64,000 nt of DNA, from NCBI RefSeq assembly GCF_014207905.1, contig NZ_JACHLB010000005.1, forward strand, positions 403,663 to 467,662, given 5' to 3'. The stretch's first letter is position 1; each line of letters starts with the position of its first letter. Origin of the DNA: Flavobacterium notoginsengisoli. Its GTDB lineage: Bacteria; Bacteroidota; Bacteroidia; Flavobacteriales; Flavobacteriaceae. Below the pieces are notes generated by a model, which was given only the letters and a program-made list of their open reading frames with translations, made no database searches and was not told the DNA's origin. This document shows positions 14,866 through 24,201 of the stretch, one piece after another. The position numbers and the translations under genes are program-made.

Positions 14866-16092
14866 TTAATTCTTTATTTTTCCAGTTGAACCAGTTTCTG
14901 ATGGCAAAAGTTCGAATACAGAAGTAGGAGCGAGGCCTTGTTCGATTCTATGTGAAACGTACAGTATCGATACATTTGTTTCTTGTTTAATGGTGTTGAT
15001 GAGCTGAATTACCAAATCTACATTTTCGTCGTCTAAACCTTCCACAGGCTCGTCTAGAATTAATAATGGCGGATGTTTTAAAACAGCACGAACGATTAGT
15101 CCAACTCTTTGCTGACCGATAGAAAGATCGATGAAACGCTTTTTACGCAAATGTGTCATTTCGATTACTTCCAGCCATTGTGTTACAATGTTTTTTTGAT
15201 GTGTTGTAGGTTCTGTATAAAGTCCGATTTGGTCAAAGAAACCTGAAAGAATCATTTGTTCCAAAGTATGGCCTTTTTGAAACAGATCCATCATAGCAGT
15301 TGTATAAATTCCGATTTGTTTTTTGATGTCCCAAACACTTTCTCCAGTTCCTTTTTTTCTTCCGAATAAGAATAAATCCTGTCCAAAACCTTTCGGATTA
15401 TCTCCTGTAATCAAAGATAAAATAGTACTTTTTCCAGAGCCATTTGGACCGATTAACTGCCAGAATTCGCCTTGTTTTATGGTCCACGAAATGTTGTCGA
15501 GAATCTTTCTTTCGTCATAACTTACCGAAACATTTTCCAGTCTGATTAGTTCATCGTTTGGAAACGTATGAATTTCTGTTGCTTTTGGAATTGCGGTTGT
15601 ATTTAACGTCTTGAAATGTTTTTCGCTTTTTACAAATGGATGCAATTCGAATGTATTGTCTTTGATCTGCGCTTTGTTGGGAACAAATTCTAATACATCA
15701 ACCGTACGGTTTAAAAGCTGAATAATCGCAATGTCGTTGGTGAGATCTTTTAAAGAATCGGCTAAAACTACTCTTGACGCCTGATCTAAATGATCGAACG
15801 GATTGTCGAAAATGATGAAATCGGGTTTTTGGTTGATACAGTATTTTAAAAACTCTTTTTTACGTTCTCCAGATGAAAAAGTACGGAGTTGTCTGTGTGA
15901 TTCTGTGGAAGCCTCTATGCTGTCATATTGAAACTCCTTTTCGATGAATTTTTCGATAGCAATATCAGAAAACAGTATTCCTTTTTGTGTGTTAAAAATG
16001 GCTAGTTCTCCAGTTGCTTCGCCATTTAATATATTGTCTATTAGTTTTTTCTTATTTACCTGATTTGATAAAAGTATATCCCAGTGTTGCAT
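14866..16092 (-). CDS. Tandem ABC ATPase, ModF-like
   Basis: 408 residues with two ABC domains and no membrane segment. The first domain (1-150) lacks a recognisable Walker A but keeps a signature-like FSSGERKK (72-79) and a Walker B-like DFIIFDNPFDHLD. The second is complete: GPNGSGKS (215-222), DLSIGQQR, LLILDEPVEGLD and the SHR switch histidine. This asymmetric tandem layout is that of ModF/PhrA-type cytosolic ATPases. No molybdate genes are near, so the ModF role is unproven. Loss of the first P-loop implies only one competent site. Confidence 0.88.
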   Translation of the reverse strand: MQHWDILLSNQVNKKKLIDNILNGEATGELAIFNTQKGILFSDIAIEKFIEKEFQYDSIEASTESHRQLRTFSSGERKKEFLKYCINQKPDFIIFDNPFDHLDQASRVVLADSLKDLTNDIAIIQLLNRTVDVLEFVPNKAQIKDNTFELHPFVKSEKHFKTLNTTAIPKATEIHTFPNDELIRLENVSVSYDERKILDNISWTIKQGEFWQLIGPNGSGKSTILSLITGDNPKGFGQDLFLFGRKKGTGESVWDIKKQIGIYTTAMMDLFQKGHTLEQMILSGFFDQIGLYTEPTTHQKNIVTQWLEVIEMTHLRKKRFIDLSIGQQRVGLIVRAVLKHPPLLILDEPVEGLDDENVDLVIQLINTIKQETNVSILYVSHRIEQGLAPTSVFELLPSETGSTGKIKN

Positions 16093-16110
16093 TGTAATTT
16101 TTATTTTTAT

Positions 16111-16139
16111 TTGCCACGAATTCGTGAAATTCGTGGCAA
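16111..16139. repeat. Hairpin, GCCACGAATT class
   Basis: Arms TTGCCACGAATT (16111-16122) and AATTCGTGGCAA (16128-16139), perfect over 12 base pairs with a 5-base loop, between two minus-strand genes. Sequence-related to 18337-18405. Confidence 0.8.
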
Positions 16140-16185
16140 CGTATTTTTTTTAATCCTTTTAATCTGTGAAATCAGTGGCAAAAAA

Positions 16186-17037
16186 TTATTCTTTTTGTTG
16201 AGTTGCCATTTCGCGGTCATTTCTGGACCATTCGCTCCATGAGCCTACATATAATTTCGGAATTGCAATTCCGGCGTAATCCATTGCTAATAAGGTGTGA
16301 CAAGCTGTAACTCCCGATCCACAATGTACGATTATGTTTTCATCTTTTTTATCTCCAACTATGGATTTGTATTTTTGACCTAATTCTTCAGCAGATTTAA
16401 AAAATCCGTTTTCATCCAAATTTTCAGTTAGCGGAATATTTATTGCGCCTGGAATATGTCCAGCAATTAAATCCAGAGGTTCTGTGAGTCCATCAAATCT
16501 GTTTTTATCTCGAACATCAATTACAAGATTTTGATTGCTTTTACGAGCTTTTTCAACGTCCTCAATATCGGCTAATGGCAATTTCCATTTTTGAATTGGA
16601 TAAGTTGTTTTTTGAAATGTTTCAGTTTCTGAACTTGTTGGAAAATCATTTTGCAATGCCGCTTGATAACCGCCGTTTAAAACCTGAATTTTTTCGTGTC
16701 CAACAGCACGCATCATCCACCAGAATCTTGCAGAAAAATTAGAACCATTTTTATCATCATAAACAATAATATGATCTGATGGTGAAATTCCTAACTTCGA
16801 AAGTGTTTCAGCAAATTGCTCATTAGTCGGTAACGGATGTCTGCCACCATTTGCAGGATTTTCTGGTATCGAAGCCAAATCCTGATTTAAATCTACAAAT
16901 CGAGCGCCTTTTAAATGTTCCTTTTGATAAACTTCAAAAGCATTCGAACCTGCTCTGGCATCAATTAAAATGATTTCAAAAAGATTTAACTTGTTTAATT
17001 CTTCAGCAGAAATTATGGGAGAAAGAAGAGTAGACAT
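16186..17037 (-). CDS. Two-domain sulfurtransferase (3-mercaptopyruvate/thiosulfate type)
   Basis: 283 residues with two rhodanese domains. The N-terminal one is inactive and carries FEVYQKEHLKGARFVDLNQD. The C-terminal one has the active loop HCGSGVTA near residue 240, which is the mercaptopyruvate sulfurtransferase version (CG-SGVT) rather than CRKG. It moves sulfane sulfur to thiols or cyanide. It starts 2 bases after the ThuA gene ends on the same strand, so the two are probably co-transcribed. Confidence 0.93.
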   Translation of the reverse strand: MSTLLSPIISAEELNKLNLFEIILIDARAGSNAFEVYQKEHLKGARFVDLNQDLASIPENPANGGRHPLPTNEQFAETLSKLGISPSDHIIVYDDKNGSNFSARFWWMMRAVGHEKIQVLNGGYQAALQNDFPTSSETETFQKTTYPIQKWKLPLADIEDVEKARKSNQNLVIDVRDKNRFDGLTEPLDLIAGHIPGAINIPLTENLDENGFFKSAEELGQKYKSIVGDKKDENIIVHCGSGVTACHTLLAMDYAGIAIPKLYVGSWSEWSRNDREMATQQKE

Positions 17038-17039
17038 TT

Positions 17040-17897
17040 TTATTGTTTTTTTGAATTACCAAGCCAAAGCAATGCGTTCAGAATCATTTGGCTTTGTGTT
17101 TTGTTTTCAAACGTGTACGATAATGTTTTGTTGGTTCCGCCTTCATAATCAATATCATTATGGCCCATATTTACGTACAGCATTTTATATTTTTTGTTTG
17201 TCCAAACTACTGGATAATAACCACTATGCCATATTTCATGAGCTTTTGGACCAGTTCCTAAAGGAAAACTGGATTCGTCTATAGCTAATAAAATCTCGAT
17301 ATCAGGATTTTTAGTTAAATCATTAGACCAGCGATACCATTCATTTGGTGTCGAACTAAATGTCTTAGGAAGATTTTTAGTAACAGGATGCTGATTTTCT
17401 ACTCGCAAAACCGCCGAAGTCGGTCTCCATGTATTACTGCCATATTCTCCAGACCCTAAAAAAGTATTGTGATACCAGTCCCAATCCTGATTATAACTTG
17501 AATTATTCAAAGCAAAAGCAGAAAAATGAAATCCGATAAAACCACCGCCGTTTTCCATATATTTCTGGAATGCATCGCGCTGTTCTTTCTTTTCTGGACG
17601 TGTGTCAAGAAATAAAACAACTTTATATTGAGCTAAAAACTTTGCATTTAGATTATCCCAATTGCTGGTTGAATCGTATTGAAAATGATTTTCTTCGGCT
17701 AGTTTTGGAAACCATTTATTGGCCTCGTGAACAAAGCTGATATGTGCCTGATCGTTTTTGGCAGTATAAAAAGCAATGACTTTAAATTTTGGTTTTTCTT
17801 TTTTATTTTGAGAAAACCCAAAGAAAGAAAAGGCTAATATAAAAATGAAAATAATTCTTTTAAAAACGGTTTGTAGGTTTTGGTTAGAAATAGTCAT
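17040..17897 (-). CDS. Secreted ThuA-domain protein
   Basis: 285 residues. Signal-type hydrophobic stretch near residues 14-28 (IIFIFILAFSFFGFSQ). The ThuA fold follows (KVIAFYTAKNDQAHISFVHE, YKVVLFLDTRPEKK, GGFIGFHFSAFALN, HPVTKNLPKTF). ThuA proteins are glutamine-amidotransferase-like and are linked to trehalose or other sugar metabolism; here a carbohydrate role is only inference. Near-zero spacing to the sulfurtransferase suggests a shared mRNA. Confidence 0.9.
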   Translation of the reverse strand: MTISNQNLQTVFKRIIFIFILAFSFFGFSQNKKEKPKFKVIAFYTAKNDQAHISFVHEANKWFPKLAEENHFQYDSTSNWDNLNAKFLAQYKVVLFLDTRPEKKEQRDAFQKYMENGGGFIGFHFSAFALNNSSYNQDWDWYHNTFLGSGEYGSNTWRPTSAVLRVENQHPVTKNLPKTFSSTPNEWYRWSNDLTKNPDIEILLAIDESSFPLGTGPKAHEIWHSGYYPVVWTNKKYKMLYVNMGHNDIDYEGGTNKTLSYTFENKTQSQMILNALLWLGNSKKQ

Positions 17898-17914
17898 GAA
17901 AACGAATCTAAGAA

Positions 17915-18304
17915 TTAGCTTGGTATTTTTTCGATTAAAATTTCATTTTCAGATTTGTCAAAATAAGTGCAAGTCATTTCGACAATATCGACACGCCACT
18001 TTGCGATACCGCATTGTGCACAGTGATTACAAAAAGTCATATAATCTGTTTCGCCGTGCTGATGTTTTACCAGATTTTCTATAAACAATTCTTTGTTCGG
18101 AAAATCAGCTACTTTAATTTCAGGATATTTTTCTTCGGCTTCAGCAGTATAATTATTTAAGCCATAATAAACAACGCGTCCGTCATTCACGTAAGTGTCA
18201 TATCCTTTAACACCCAAAATGATTAAATCCTGAATATAATTTGGAAAATCTGCACCAGTTTTTACTTTAGCGTGTGCTTCTTTTATTTGGTCTATTGTAA
18301 ACAT
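17915..18304 (-). CDS. DUF1398-family protein
   Basis: 129 residues matching the DUF1398 pattern: N-terminal MFTIDQIKEAHAKVKTGADF, central GVKGYDTYVNDGRVVYYG and C-terminal CNHCAQCGIAKWRVDI (two CxxC pairs overlapping, about 92-98). Homologues are small cytosolic proteins of unknown role, sometimes annotated as phage envelope protein without evidence. It lies 17 bases upstream of the ThuA gene on the same strand, so may lead that operon. Confidence 0.85.
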   Translation of the reverse strand: MFTIDQIKEAHAKVKTGADFPNYIQDLIILGVKGYDTYVNDGRVVYYGLNNYTAEAEEKYPEIKVADFPNKELFIENLVKHQHGETDYMTFCNHCAQCGIAKWRVDIVEMTCTYFDKSENEILIEKIPS

Positions 18305-18336
18305 ATTTATATAGTTTTTAGGTTAGGTTTTTTTTG

Positions 18337-18405
18337 GCCACGAATTCACGAATTTAATTTTTAAAATTATTGAAAACAATTAAATATAATTCGTGAATTC
18401 GTGGC
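18337..18405. repeat. Perfect 18-base inverted repeat, GCCACGAATT class
   Basis: GCCACGAATTCACGAATT (18337-18354) and its exact complement (18388-18405) with a 33-base AT loop, flanked by T and A runs. It separates two minus-strand genes and may act as a terminator for the hydrolase upstream or downstream unit, but its size and its relatives point to a dispersed element. Confidence 0.85.
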
Positions 18406-18417
18406 GAAAAAAAAATA

Positions 18418-19407
18418 TTATTTCAAAAATACGATTAATGATTTTATAAACGGATCAAAAGATTCAATATGTGGTAAATGTCCTGTATTTGGAATTTCTA
18501 CTAGTTTTGAATTCGGAATTGCCTTTTGTGTTTTTTTACCCAGCTCCGCATAATTTCCCATTGTTTTCTGAATTTCTGCTGAAACTAACGGTTTTCCTAA
18601 AGCAGTTTTGTCTCTCGTTCCAATGATTAAAAGTGTTGGACTTTTGATGTTTTTAAATTCGTATAAAACAGGCTGAGTAAAAATCATATCATACAAAAGA
18701 GCAGAGTTCCAGGCCACACGATCATAATCGGAAGCAGTTGTCCAGCCAGCGCCGAGTTCTGCCCATTTTTGATAATCGGCATTCCATTTTCCGTCATAAT
18801 AATTCGCCATTTGGTATTTTTTGATGCCCTCGTAATTTTGTTTCAATTCCGATTCGTACCACCAATCAGCAGGTTTGTAAGGAACAACTAATTTCCAGTC
18901 TTCTAAACCAATCGGATTTTCTAAAACTAATTTTTCGGCAGTTTCGGGATACATCAAAGCAAAACGAGTTGCGAGCATTCCGCCCATAGAATGACCTAAA
19001 ATAGTCGTTTTTGTAATTCCTAAATGATCTAAAAGTTGTTTTGTATTTTGTGCTAATTGCTGAAAAGTATATTGAAAATTATCTGGTTTTGTCGATTTTC
19101 CAAAACCAATCTGATCGGGAACAATTACGCGAAATCCTTCTTTTGTTAAAGCTTTTATGGTAGTTTCCCAATAAGCGCCATTGAAATTTTTTCCGTGAAG
19201 CAGTACAATATTTTTATTATTATAATTGCTTGGTTTTATGTCCATATAAGCCATTTTAAGTGCTTGTCGCTGATTGCTTAACTCTAAAAAATGGACAGGA
19301 AAAGGATATTCGTAATTTGTTAAATTAATATCTAGAGGCTTAATATTTCCTTCTTGAGCAAAAGTTATAAAAGGAATTAAAAGTGCTAATAGTTTAAGTA
19401 TTTTCAT
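18418..19407 (-). CDS. Secreted alpha/beta hydrolase
   Basis: 329 residues from MKILKLLALLIPFITFAQ, which gives a clean signal peptide (an ATG 12 bases upstream adds MPLK). Alpha/beta-hydrolase fold: HGKNFNGAYWE oxyanion region, nucleophile elbow GHSMGG, acid region TLLIIGTRDKT and catalytic His in NTGHLPH. The substrate is not predictable; proline iminopeptidase-like or haloalkane-type relatives share this layout. Exported, so it likely acts in the periplasm. Confidence 0.9.
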   Translation of the reverse strand: MKILKLLALLIPFITFAQEGNIKPLDINLTNYEYPFPVHFLELSNQRQALKMAYMDIKPSNYNNKNIVLLHGKNFNGAYWETTIKALTKEGFRVIVPDQIGFGKSTKPDNFQYTFQQLAQNTKQLLDHLGITKTTILGHSMGGMLATRFALMYPETAEKLVLENPIGLEDWKLVVPYKPADWWYESELKQNYEGIKKYQMANYYDGKWNADYQKWAELGAGWTTASDYDRVAWNSALLYDMIFTQPVLYEFKNIKSPTLLIIGTRDKTALGKPLVSAEIQKTMGNYAELGKKTQKAIPNSKLVEIPNTGHLPHIESFDPFIKSLIVFLK

Positions 19408-19495
19408 TTTAAGAGGCATTTGTTTTAATAACTTATAAAGTTAAACCCTAACATTTGTAAAACAAAGCTTAAAATCTTAAAGTTATCAGAAAAAA

Positions 19496-20332
19496 TTATT
19501 GTTTTAATGTGACAACACGCTGCGGATATGGAATATCAATATTATTTTCGTCAAATCTTTTTTTGATACTTTGCAATAAATCACAATACATTACAAAACC
19601 ATCCGTAGAATTTTTTGTCCAAGCCCAAGCTTTTAGAGTGACACTTGAATCGGCCAAAGCTACTACACGTGCGACTACAAGGGGAGTTTTTTCTTTTTTT
19701 GCTTCTGGGCTTCGTGTATCAATAAAAAGAGGATGTTTAGCGATTTCGTCTTTTATTATTTCTAATGCTTTTTCAATATCAGAGTCGTAACCAACTCCAA
19801 TTTCGATTATTTTACAGCATTTGGTGTCGTGCATATTAGTATTAACAATAATCTGTGCACTAATTACTGAATTGGGAATTATGATACGATTGTTTTCTGC
19901 ATCTTTCAAAACAACCTGTCTTAAATTAATATCTTCAACAGTTCCGACAAAATTATTGATCGTAATTTTGTCATTGATTTTGAAAGGTTTAAAAATTACT
20001 AGAAATATTCCGCTAACAATATTGCTAAGCGCTTGCTGAGAAGCTAAACCGGCAACAAGAGAAATTACGCCGGCACCAGCAAGAAAAGAATGTCCGATAA
20101 TTTTAAATTCAGGAATTTGGATTAAAGCAAAGGCAAATCCGAGAATATAAATTATAGTGATGATTAAATGTTTTAAGAATTTAAAACCAGTCGCATCATA
20201 ATCTTTATCAATTTGTTTTCTGTACAAAAAATAACGAAGTGCTCGGTCTGTAATTGCGCCCAAAACAATTGTCGTAATTGCTATGATGGCAATAAAAAAT
20301 CCGATTCTAAAGTCTTTTAAATAATCTATCAT
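19496..20332 (-). CDS. MscS-family mechanosensitive channel
   Basis: 278 residues. Three membrane helices: about 10-30, 50-70, and the pore-lining helix with GAGVISLVAGLASQQALSNIVSG. The MscS beta domain follows (GTVEDINLRQVVLKDAENNRI, then IPNSVI). It opens on membrane tension to release solutes. A 15-base gap to the upstream lipoprotein gene on the same strand suggests co-transcription. Confidence 0.93.
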   Translation of the reverse strand: MIDYLKDFRIGFFIAIIAITTIVLGAITDRALRYFLYRKQIDKDYDATGFKFLKHLIITIIYILGFAFALIQIPEFKIIGHSFLAGAGVISLVAGLASQQALSNIVSGIFLVIFKPFKINDKITINNFVGTVEDINLRQVVLKDAENNRIIIPNSVISAQIIVNTNMHDTKCCKIIEIGVGYDSDIEKALEIIKDEIAKHPLFIDTRSPEAKKEKTPLVVARVVALADSSVTLKAWAWTKNSTDGFVMYCDLLQSIKKRFDENNIDIPYPQRVVTLKQ

Positions 20333-20347
20333 AGCTTGTTCTTTAAA

Positions 20348-20779
20348 TTAATGAGAAATAACAGATTCAATTAACCAATTATTGTTTACTTTTTTCAAAT
20401 TGAATTCGATAGGCATTACAGCATCCATATCTGGAGTTACAATAATTTGAGCAGTAGAATCAGTTATTTCTTTTTCAAAATAAGAAGCTTTTTTTTCTTT
20501 ATCTATAAATCTTGTTTTTTCTTTGTCTGGAATACTTTTTTCCATTTTTTTGAGAGTTTCCAAAATCATTTGATTTTCTTTATTCGAAATCAGAAATTTT
20601 TTCGCAGTCTCAAAATCAAAATGGTTTGTAGCAGACAAATAAGCTTGAACAGTTTCTTTTGGAGATTTGGATTCTTCTGCAACGTCTGCTTTTTTAGGAG
20701 ATTTTGTCTCGTCTGAAGATTTATTATTGCAGTTTGCAAAAAGAGCTAGAATGGCAAAAAAAGAAATTGAACGTCTCAT
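20348..20779 (-). CDS. Small lipoprotein, NTF2/DUF4878-like
   Basis: 143 residues. Signal peptide with lipobox-like LALFANC, so Cys17 is the probable lipidated residue. A Ser/Lys/Glu-rich linker is followed by a globular domain beginning SPKETVQAYLSATNHFDFETAKKF, reminiscent of NTF2-like DUF4878 domains. Function unknown. Between the thioesterase (12-base gap) and MscS genes in a minus-strand run. Confidence 0.8.
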   Translation of the reverse strand: MRRSISFFAILALFANCNNKSSDETKSPKKADVAEESKSPKETVQAYLSATNHFDFETAKKFLISNKENQMILETLKKMEKSIPDKEKTRFIDKEKKASYFEKEITDSTAQIIVTPDMDAVMPIEFNLKKVNNNWLIESVISH

Positions 20780-20791
20780 TTGTTTTATATT

Positions 20792-21229
20792 TTATAATCC
20801 GATAAAATCATCACTTTTAGGGAAAATGCTCAAAGCTTGAATTGCAATTTCTGGAGTAGGAGAGGCTAATTTTCTAAGTTTCGTGTCCATCCAAGCACCA
20901 TCAACCGTAATAGTTGCGCAAAGAGTGTCGTCTTCTCTTCTAAACTCATGAATAATTGACCAGCGAGAAGCATCGGCTTTCATTTTTGAGGTTTTAGTAT
21001 GAATGAAGATTTTATCTGAAAGTTTTAATTCTTTTCTAAAAACACATTCTTCTCTAAACAAAACAGGACCAAAACCTTGCGTCTGCATTACTCTTAAGGT
21101 TAAGCCTAATTCTTCAAGAATTTCGATACGATGCTGAGCACCAAAATCGTAATAAGCACTATGACGAACGTGAAAATTTGGGTCAAGATCTGACCAGCGA
21201 AAAGATATTTCTTTTGTAAATGAAGCCAT
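20792..21229 (-). CDS. Acyl-CoA thioesterase (4-hydroxybenzoyl-CoA thioesterase type)
   Basis: 145 residues, hot-dog fold. The catalytic region is FRWSDLDPNFHVRHSAYYDF, with Asp in SDLDPNFHV as the presumed nucleophile or base, followed by AQHRIEILEELGL. Hydrolyses acyl-CoA thioesters; chain preference unknown. Upstream gene of a short cluster with the lipoprotein and MscS. Confidence 0.88.
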   Translation of the reverse strand: MASFTKEISFRWSDLDPNFHVRHSAYYDFGAQHRIEILEELGLTLRVMQTQGFGPVLFREECVFRKELKLSDKIFIHTKTSKMKADASRWSIIHEFRREDDTLCATITVDGAWMDTKLRKLASPTPEIAIQALSIFPKSDDFIGL

Positions 21230-21283
21230 TTTGTAGTTGTAATTTTAATTTGAAATCGAAATTACGAATAAAAAGTGAGTTTG

Positions 21284-21745
21284 CTAAGGTTTCATTTTAG
21301 ACAATTCGACTTCCAGTCTATCAAAATTCTCTTCATTCTTGTCAACCACATAAGGTTTTAACTTTTGGCATTCTTCCTCTGTTTCAAAAAGCATTTTAAA
21401 AATTACTTTTGTTTCATTTTCAGAAACACTTTGAAAGATTGTTAGAATCTGAAAAAGAGGTTTAGAATGACGTTTCCAGGCAATTAGATTTGGTTTTTCT
21501 ATTTTAATGAATTCGACATCATTTTCATAATTTCCCTTTTCAGGGCCGTGCATTGTAAAGACCCATTTTCCGCCTTCGCGAAAGTCAAATTCATGAAAAG
21601 TATTGGTAAAACCATTTGGTCCCCACCAATTTTTTAAATGTTCTGGATTGCTCCAAGCTTTAAAAACAAGTTCTTGAGGGAAATTTAAAACTCGAGTTGT
21701 AGCAATTTCTGAATCTGATGTTGTGGAAAGAATTTCTGAAGTCAT
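21284..21745 (-). CDS. SRPBCC/AHSA1-domain protein
   Basis: 153 residues with the AHSA1 pattern: RVLNFPQELVFKAWSNPEHLKNWWGP at the N-terminus, FDFREGGKWVFTMHGP in the middle and a C-terminal helix. Cytosolic ligand-binding fold, function unknown. Related to the two proteins at 29717-30792 but in a different context. Single gene. Confidence 0.9.
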   Translation of the reverse strand: MTSEILSTTSDSEIATTRVLNFPQELVFKAWSNPEHLKNWWGPNGFTNTFHEFDFREGGKWVFTMHGPEKGNYENDVEFIKIEKPNLIAWKRHSKPLFQILTIFQSVSENETKVIFKMLFETEEECQKLKPYVVDKNEENFDRLEVELSKMKP

Positions 21746-21796
21746 TTTCTGAAATGTTATAAATTAAACATGTAGTACATAATGATAAAGTTAAGA

Positions 21797-23080
21797 TTAA
21801 TTTTGTTGGTCAGTGGCTTTTTCTTCTGCCATGGAATTTAGTTTTTTAACAATCCACGGAAGAGTAAGACCTTGACCAATAAGCGTAAAAAGCACGACAG
21901 CTACAGAAATAAAGATAATTGCATTTCTTTCAGGGAAAGGACTTCCATTTTCGAGAAATCTTGGAAGACCAATAGCAATAGCAAGAGATACTATGCCACG
22001 CATTCCCGACCAGCCGAGAATGATACTGTTTTTGAAATCGAGAAGAGCATCTTCGCTGATTCTTCTTTTTCCTCTGCGAATTTTTTCAAAGCCTTTCTGC
22101 AGATTAATTCTTTGGAGAAATATTCTAACAAATCTAATTAGTAATGCGACAATGGTAATGATAAATGCATAACCTATATAAGGAAGCAACATATCATTTT
22201 CGATATCGTGTAATACATATCTAAAATTAAGTCCGATTAGAATAAAAATCAGTCCGTTTAATAAAAAGATAATAATGTCCCAAAGGTTTCGTGAGCTGTT
22301 TTTTAAGCTTTCAGGAAAAATCTTTTTACTAAAACGAGCGATCGCCAGACCAGAAATCACTACCGCTATTACTCCGGAAACATGCAGATGTTCTGCAATT
22401 AAATAGGTTACAAAAGGCATTAAAAGCATAAAGCTGATTGTGACGTTTGAGTTTTTATGCACTTTTTTCAAGATGACAGCCAGAATTTTTGACATCACAA
22501 AACCGACTAGAAATCCACCTCCTAATAATAAAATAAATTGCAATGTTGCCTGCCAGATTACAAAAGCCGATCCCATTACGGCAGCAACCGCAAATCGATA
22601 AGCAACCAATGCAGAAGCATCATTGATCAAACTTTCGCCTTCAAGAATGGTTATCGTTTTATGTGATATATCAAGTCCTTTTGTGATGCTTATAGCAGCA
22701 ACAGCATCGGTTGCAGAAAGAATTGCTCCTAGCACAAAAGCAAGAGGCCAAGTTATATTAGGAATCAGATAATGTGCGACTACAGCTATCCAAAATGTGG
22801 TAAGAAAAACAAGTGTTATGGCTAAAGTACTGATAGTACTAATGTTTGTTTTGAAATCTTTGGGCGAAATATTAAATGAAGCATCATATAATAATGGCGG
22901 AAGAAATAGCAAAAAAATAATCTCAGGATTGATTTCTATTTCATTCATTGTTGGAATAAAACCAATTCCAACGCCAACTATTACAAGCAGAATAGGGTAT
23001 GGAAGTTTGGCTTTATCGGCAAAGGCAGATAACCCTATGACAATGGCGAGTATGAAAATTATAATGCTGTAGTTTTCCAT
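21797..23080 (-). CDS. CPA1-family Na+/H+ antiporter
   Basis: 427 residues, about 12 membrane helices. CPA1 motifs: ATDAVAAISITKGLDI and ESLINDASALVAYR, which hold the conserved acidic residues of the ion site, plus GWSGMRGIVSLAIAIGLP. It exchanges Na+ or K+ for protons across the inner membrane. The C-terminus is short, with no regulatory domain. Monocistronic. Confidence 0.93.
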   Translation of the reverse strand: MENYSIIIFILAIVIGLSAFADKAKLPYPILLVIVGVGIGFIPTMNEIEINPEIIFLLFLPPLLYDASFNISPKDFKTNISTISTLAITLVFLTTFWIAVVAHYLIPNITWPLAFVLGAILSATDAVAAISITKGLDISHKTITILEGESLINDASALVAYRFAVAAVMGSAFVIWQATLQFILLLGGGFLVGFVMSKILAVILKKVHKNSNVTISFMLLMPFVTYLIAEHLHVSGVIAVVISGLAIARFSKKIFPESLKNSSRNLWDIIIFLLNGLIFILIGLNFRYVLHDIENDMLLPYIGYAFIITIVALLIRFVRIFLQRINLQKGFEKIRRGKRRISEDALLDFKNSIILGWSGMRGIVSLAIAIGLPRFLENGSPFPERNAIIFISVAVVLFTLIGQGLTLPWIVKKLNSMAEEKATDQQN

Positions 23081-23126
23081 TAATTTTTATAAATGATTTA
23101 TTTTTAATGCAGGTTTTAGACAAATT

Positions 23127-23903
23127 TTAATATTCATCACTTTTTAAAAGGTAAGATACAAAACTCATTTTTAAGCTTATTTTTCTAATAACATTATTCC
23201 ATAAATGAAAATTTCCAATCCAAGAATCAGGATTACTCTCATTATCTCCATTAGGGTGAATGTCATTAAATTCGTATTCAATTAATTCAAGTCTTTCGGA
23301 TATTTTTTTTTTGCTACATTTTATTGGTAAAATTATACCATCTATTTCTTCATTATGTTTTATGTTTATTAGAGTTATTTCTCCAGAATAGATATTTCCC
23401 ATTTTTTCTAAAAAATCGCTAAAAATATTTTGACTTTCATTTCGTTGAGAGATAAAACAAATTTTGTTTGCTTTTTCTAATTTTTTATTCAGTGTCATAA
23501 ATCTTTTTTTCATTTTGTCACTAAATGCTTTATTGTTATGACTAATGTCTTGATAATGAATTGAAGTAATGTTGTTTTTAGTGTCTAGAAAGCAATGATC
23601 TCTTTGCTCATCTATAGAAAAATTAACGAAAAAATCATTAAATTTTGTTTCATATAGATGTACTACAGTTTCTAAAGAGTATAACATCATCCAATCTAAT
23701 GGATTTGCATATGATCTTAATTCATGTTTTTTTAAATAATATGCTGGGCGACAGAAATTACCAACGCTAAAAATGACATCAAAATCGAATTCTTTTTGAT
23801 TTCTGTTTAGATGCTTTTCCTTATAAGTATTATAGTTTTTCAGTAAAACAACGATTCCGTGGGGTAAAAGCATTTTAAATGCTTTTTTTAAAGTTATTTT
23901 CAT
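23127..23903 (-). CDS. DUF1796 putative cysteine peptidase (papain-like)
   Basis: 258 residues. The region FDVIFSVGNFCRPAYYLKKH (about 42-61) followed by LRSYANPLDWM fits the DUF1796 pattern, where Cys52 would be the nucleophile. A His in NNITSIHYQD and an Asp further on could complete a triad. Base composition is more AT-rich than the neighbours, with poly-Asn/Lys codons, hinting at acquisition. DUF1796 members are often near surface-polysaccharide genes, but none are here, so the role is open. Confidence 0.75.
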   Translation of the reverse strand: MKITLKKAFKMLLPHGIVVLLKNYNTYKEKHLNRNQKEFDFDVIFSVGNFCRPAYYLKKHELRSYANPLDWMMLYSLETVVHLYETKFNDFFVNFSIDEQRDHCFLDTKNNITSIHYQDISHNNKAFSDKMKKRFMTLNKKLEKANKICFISQRNESQNIFSDFLEKMGNIYSGEITLINIKHNEEIDGIILPIKCSKKKISERLELIEYEFNDIHPNGDNESNPDSWIGNFHLWNNVIRKISLKMSFVSYLLKSDEY

Positions 23904-24201
23904 CTTGCTTATTATTAATGCAATTTTATGATTTGAAATATTAAAGATTTTATTCCTTTTTATGTTATTTAAAATAACTTTTCAAAGTATTAACTAATTG
24001 AAAAATGCTAATGTAAGTAATTCGATATTTAATTTAAAAATTAATGTAATGAAATAGAAGAAGCAATTACTAAAAAAAAATCTTAATAATGACATGAAAA
24101 TTAGTGTTATGCCATGTATGTCAGGTATTAAAAATGTCATGTTGGCAGATGGGTTTTAAGCCTAGACAGGAAAACTGACAATTTATTTAGGTTTTTTATA
24201 T
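23904..24201. other. AT-rich gap between DUF1796 gene and dnaK
   Basis: About 300 bases without a gene, holding the divergent promoters. It contains repeated words ATGCCATG/TGTCATG and GACAG/CTGACA near 24090-24180 that could be operator-like, but no clear stem-loop or second open frame was seen. Confidence 0.6.

Noticed and set aside
16186..17897. Sulfurtransferase-ThuA pair as a new system
   Set aside because: The spacing suggests co-transcription, but both are common stand-alone genes in flavobacteria and nothing else ties them together.
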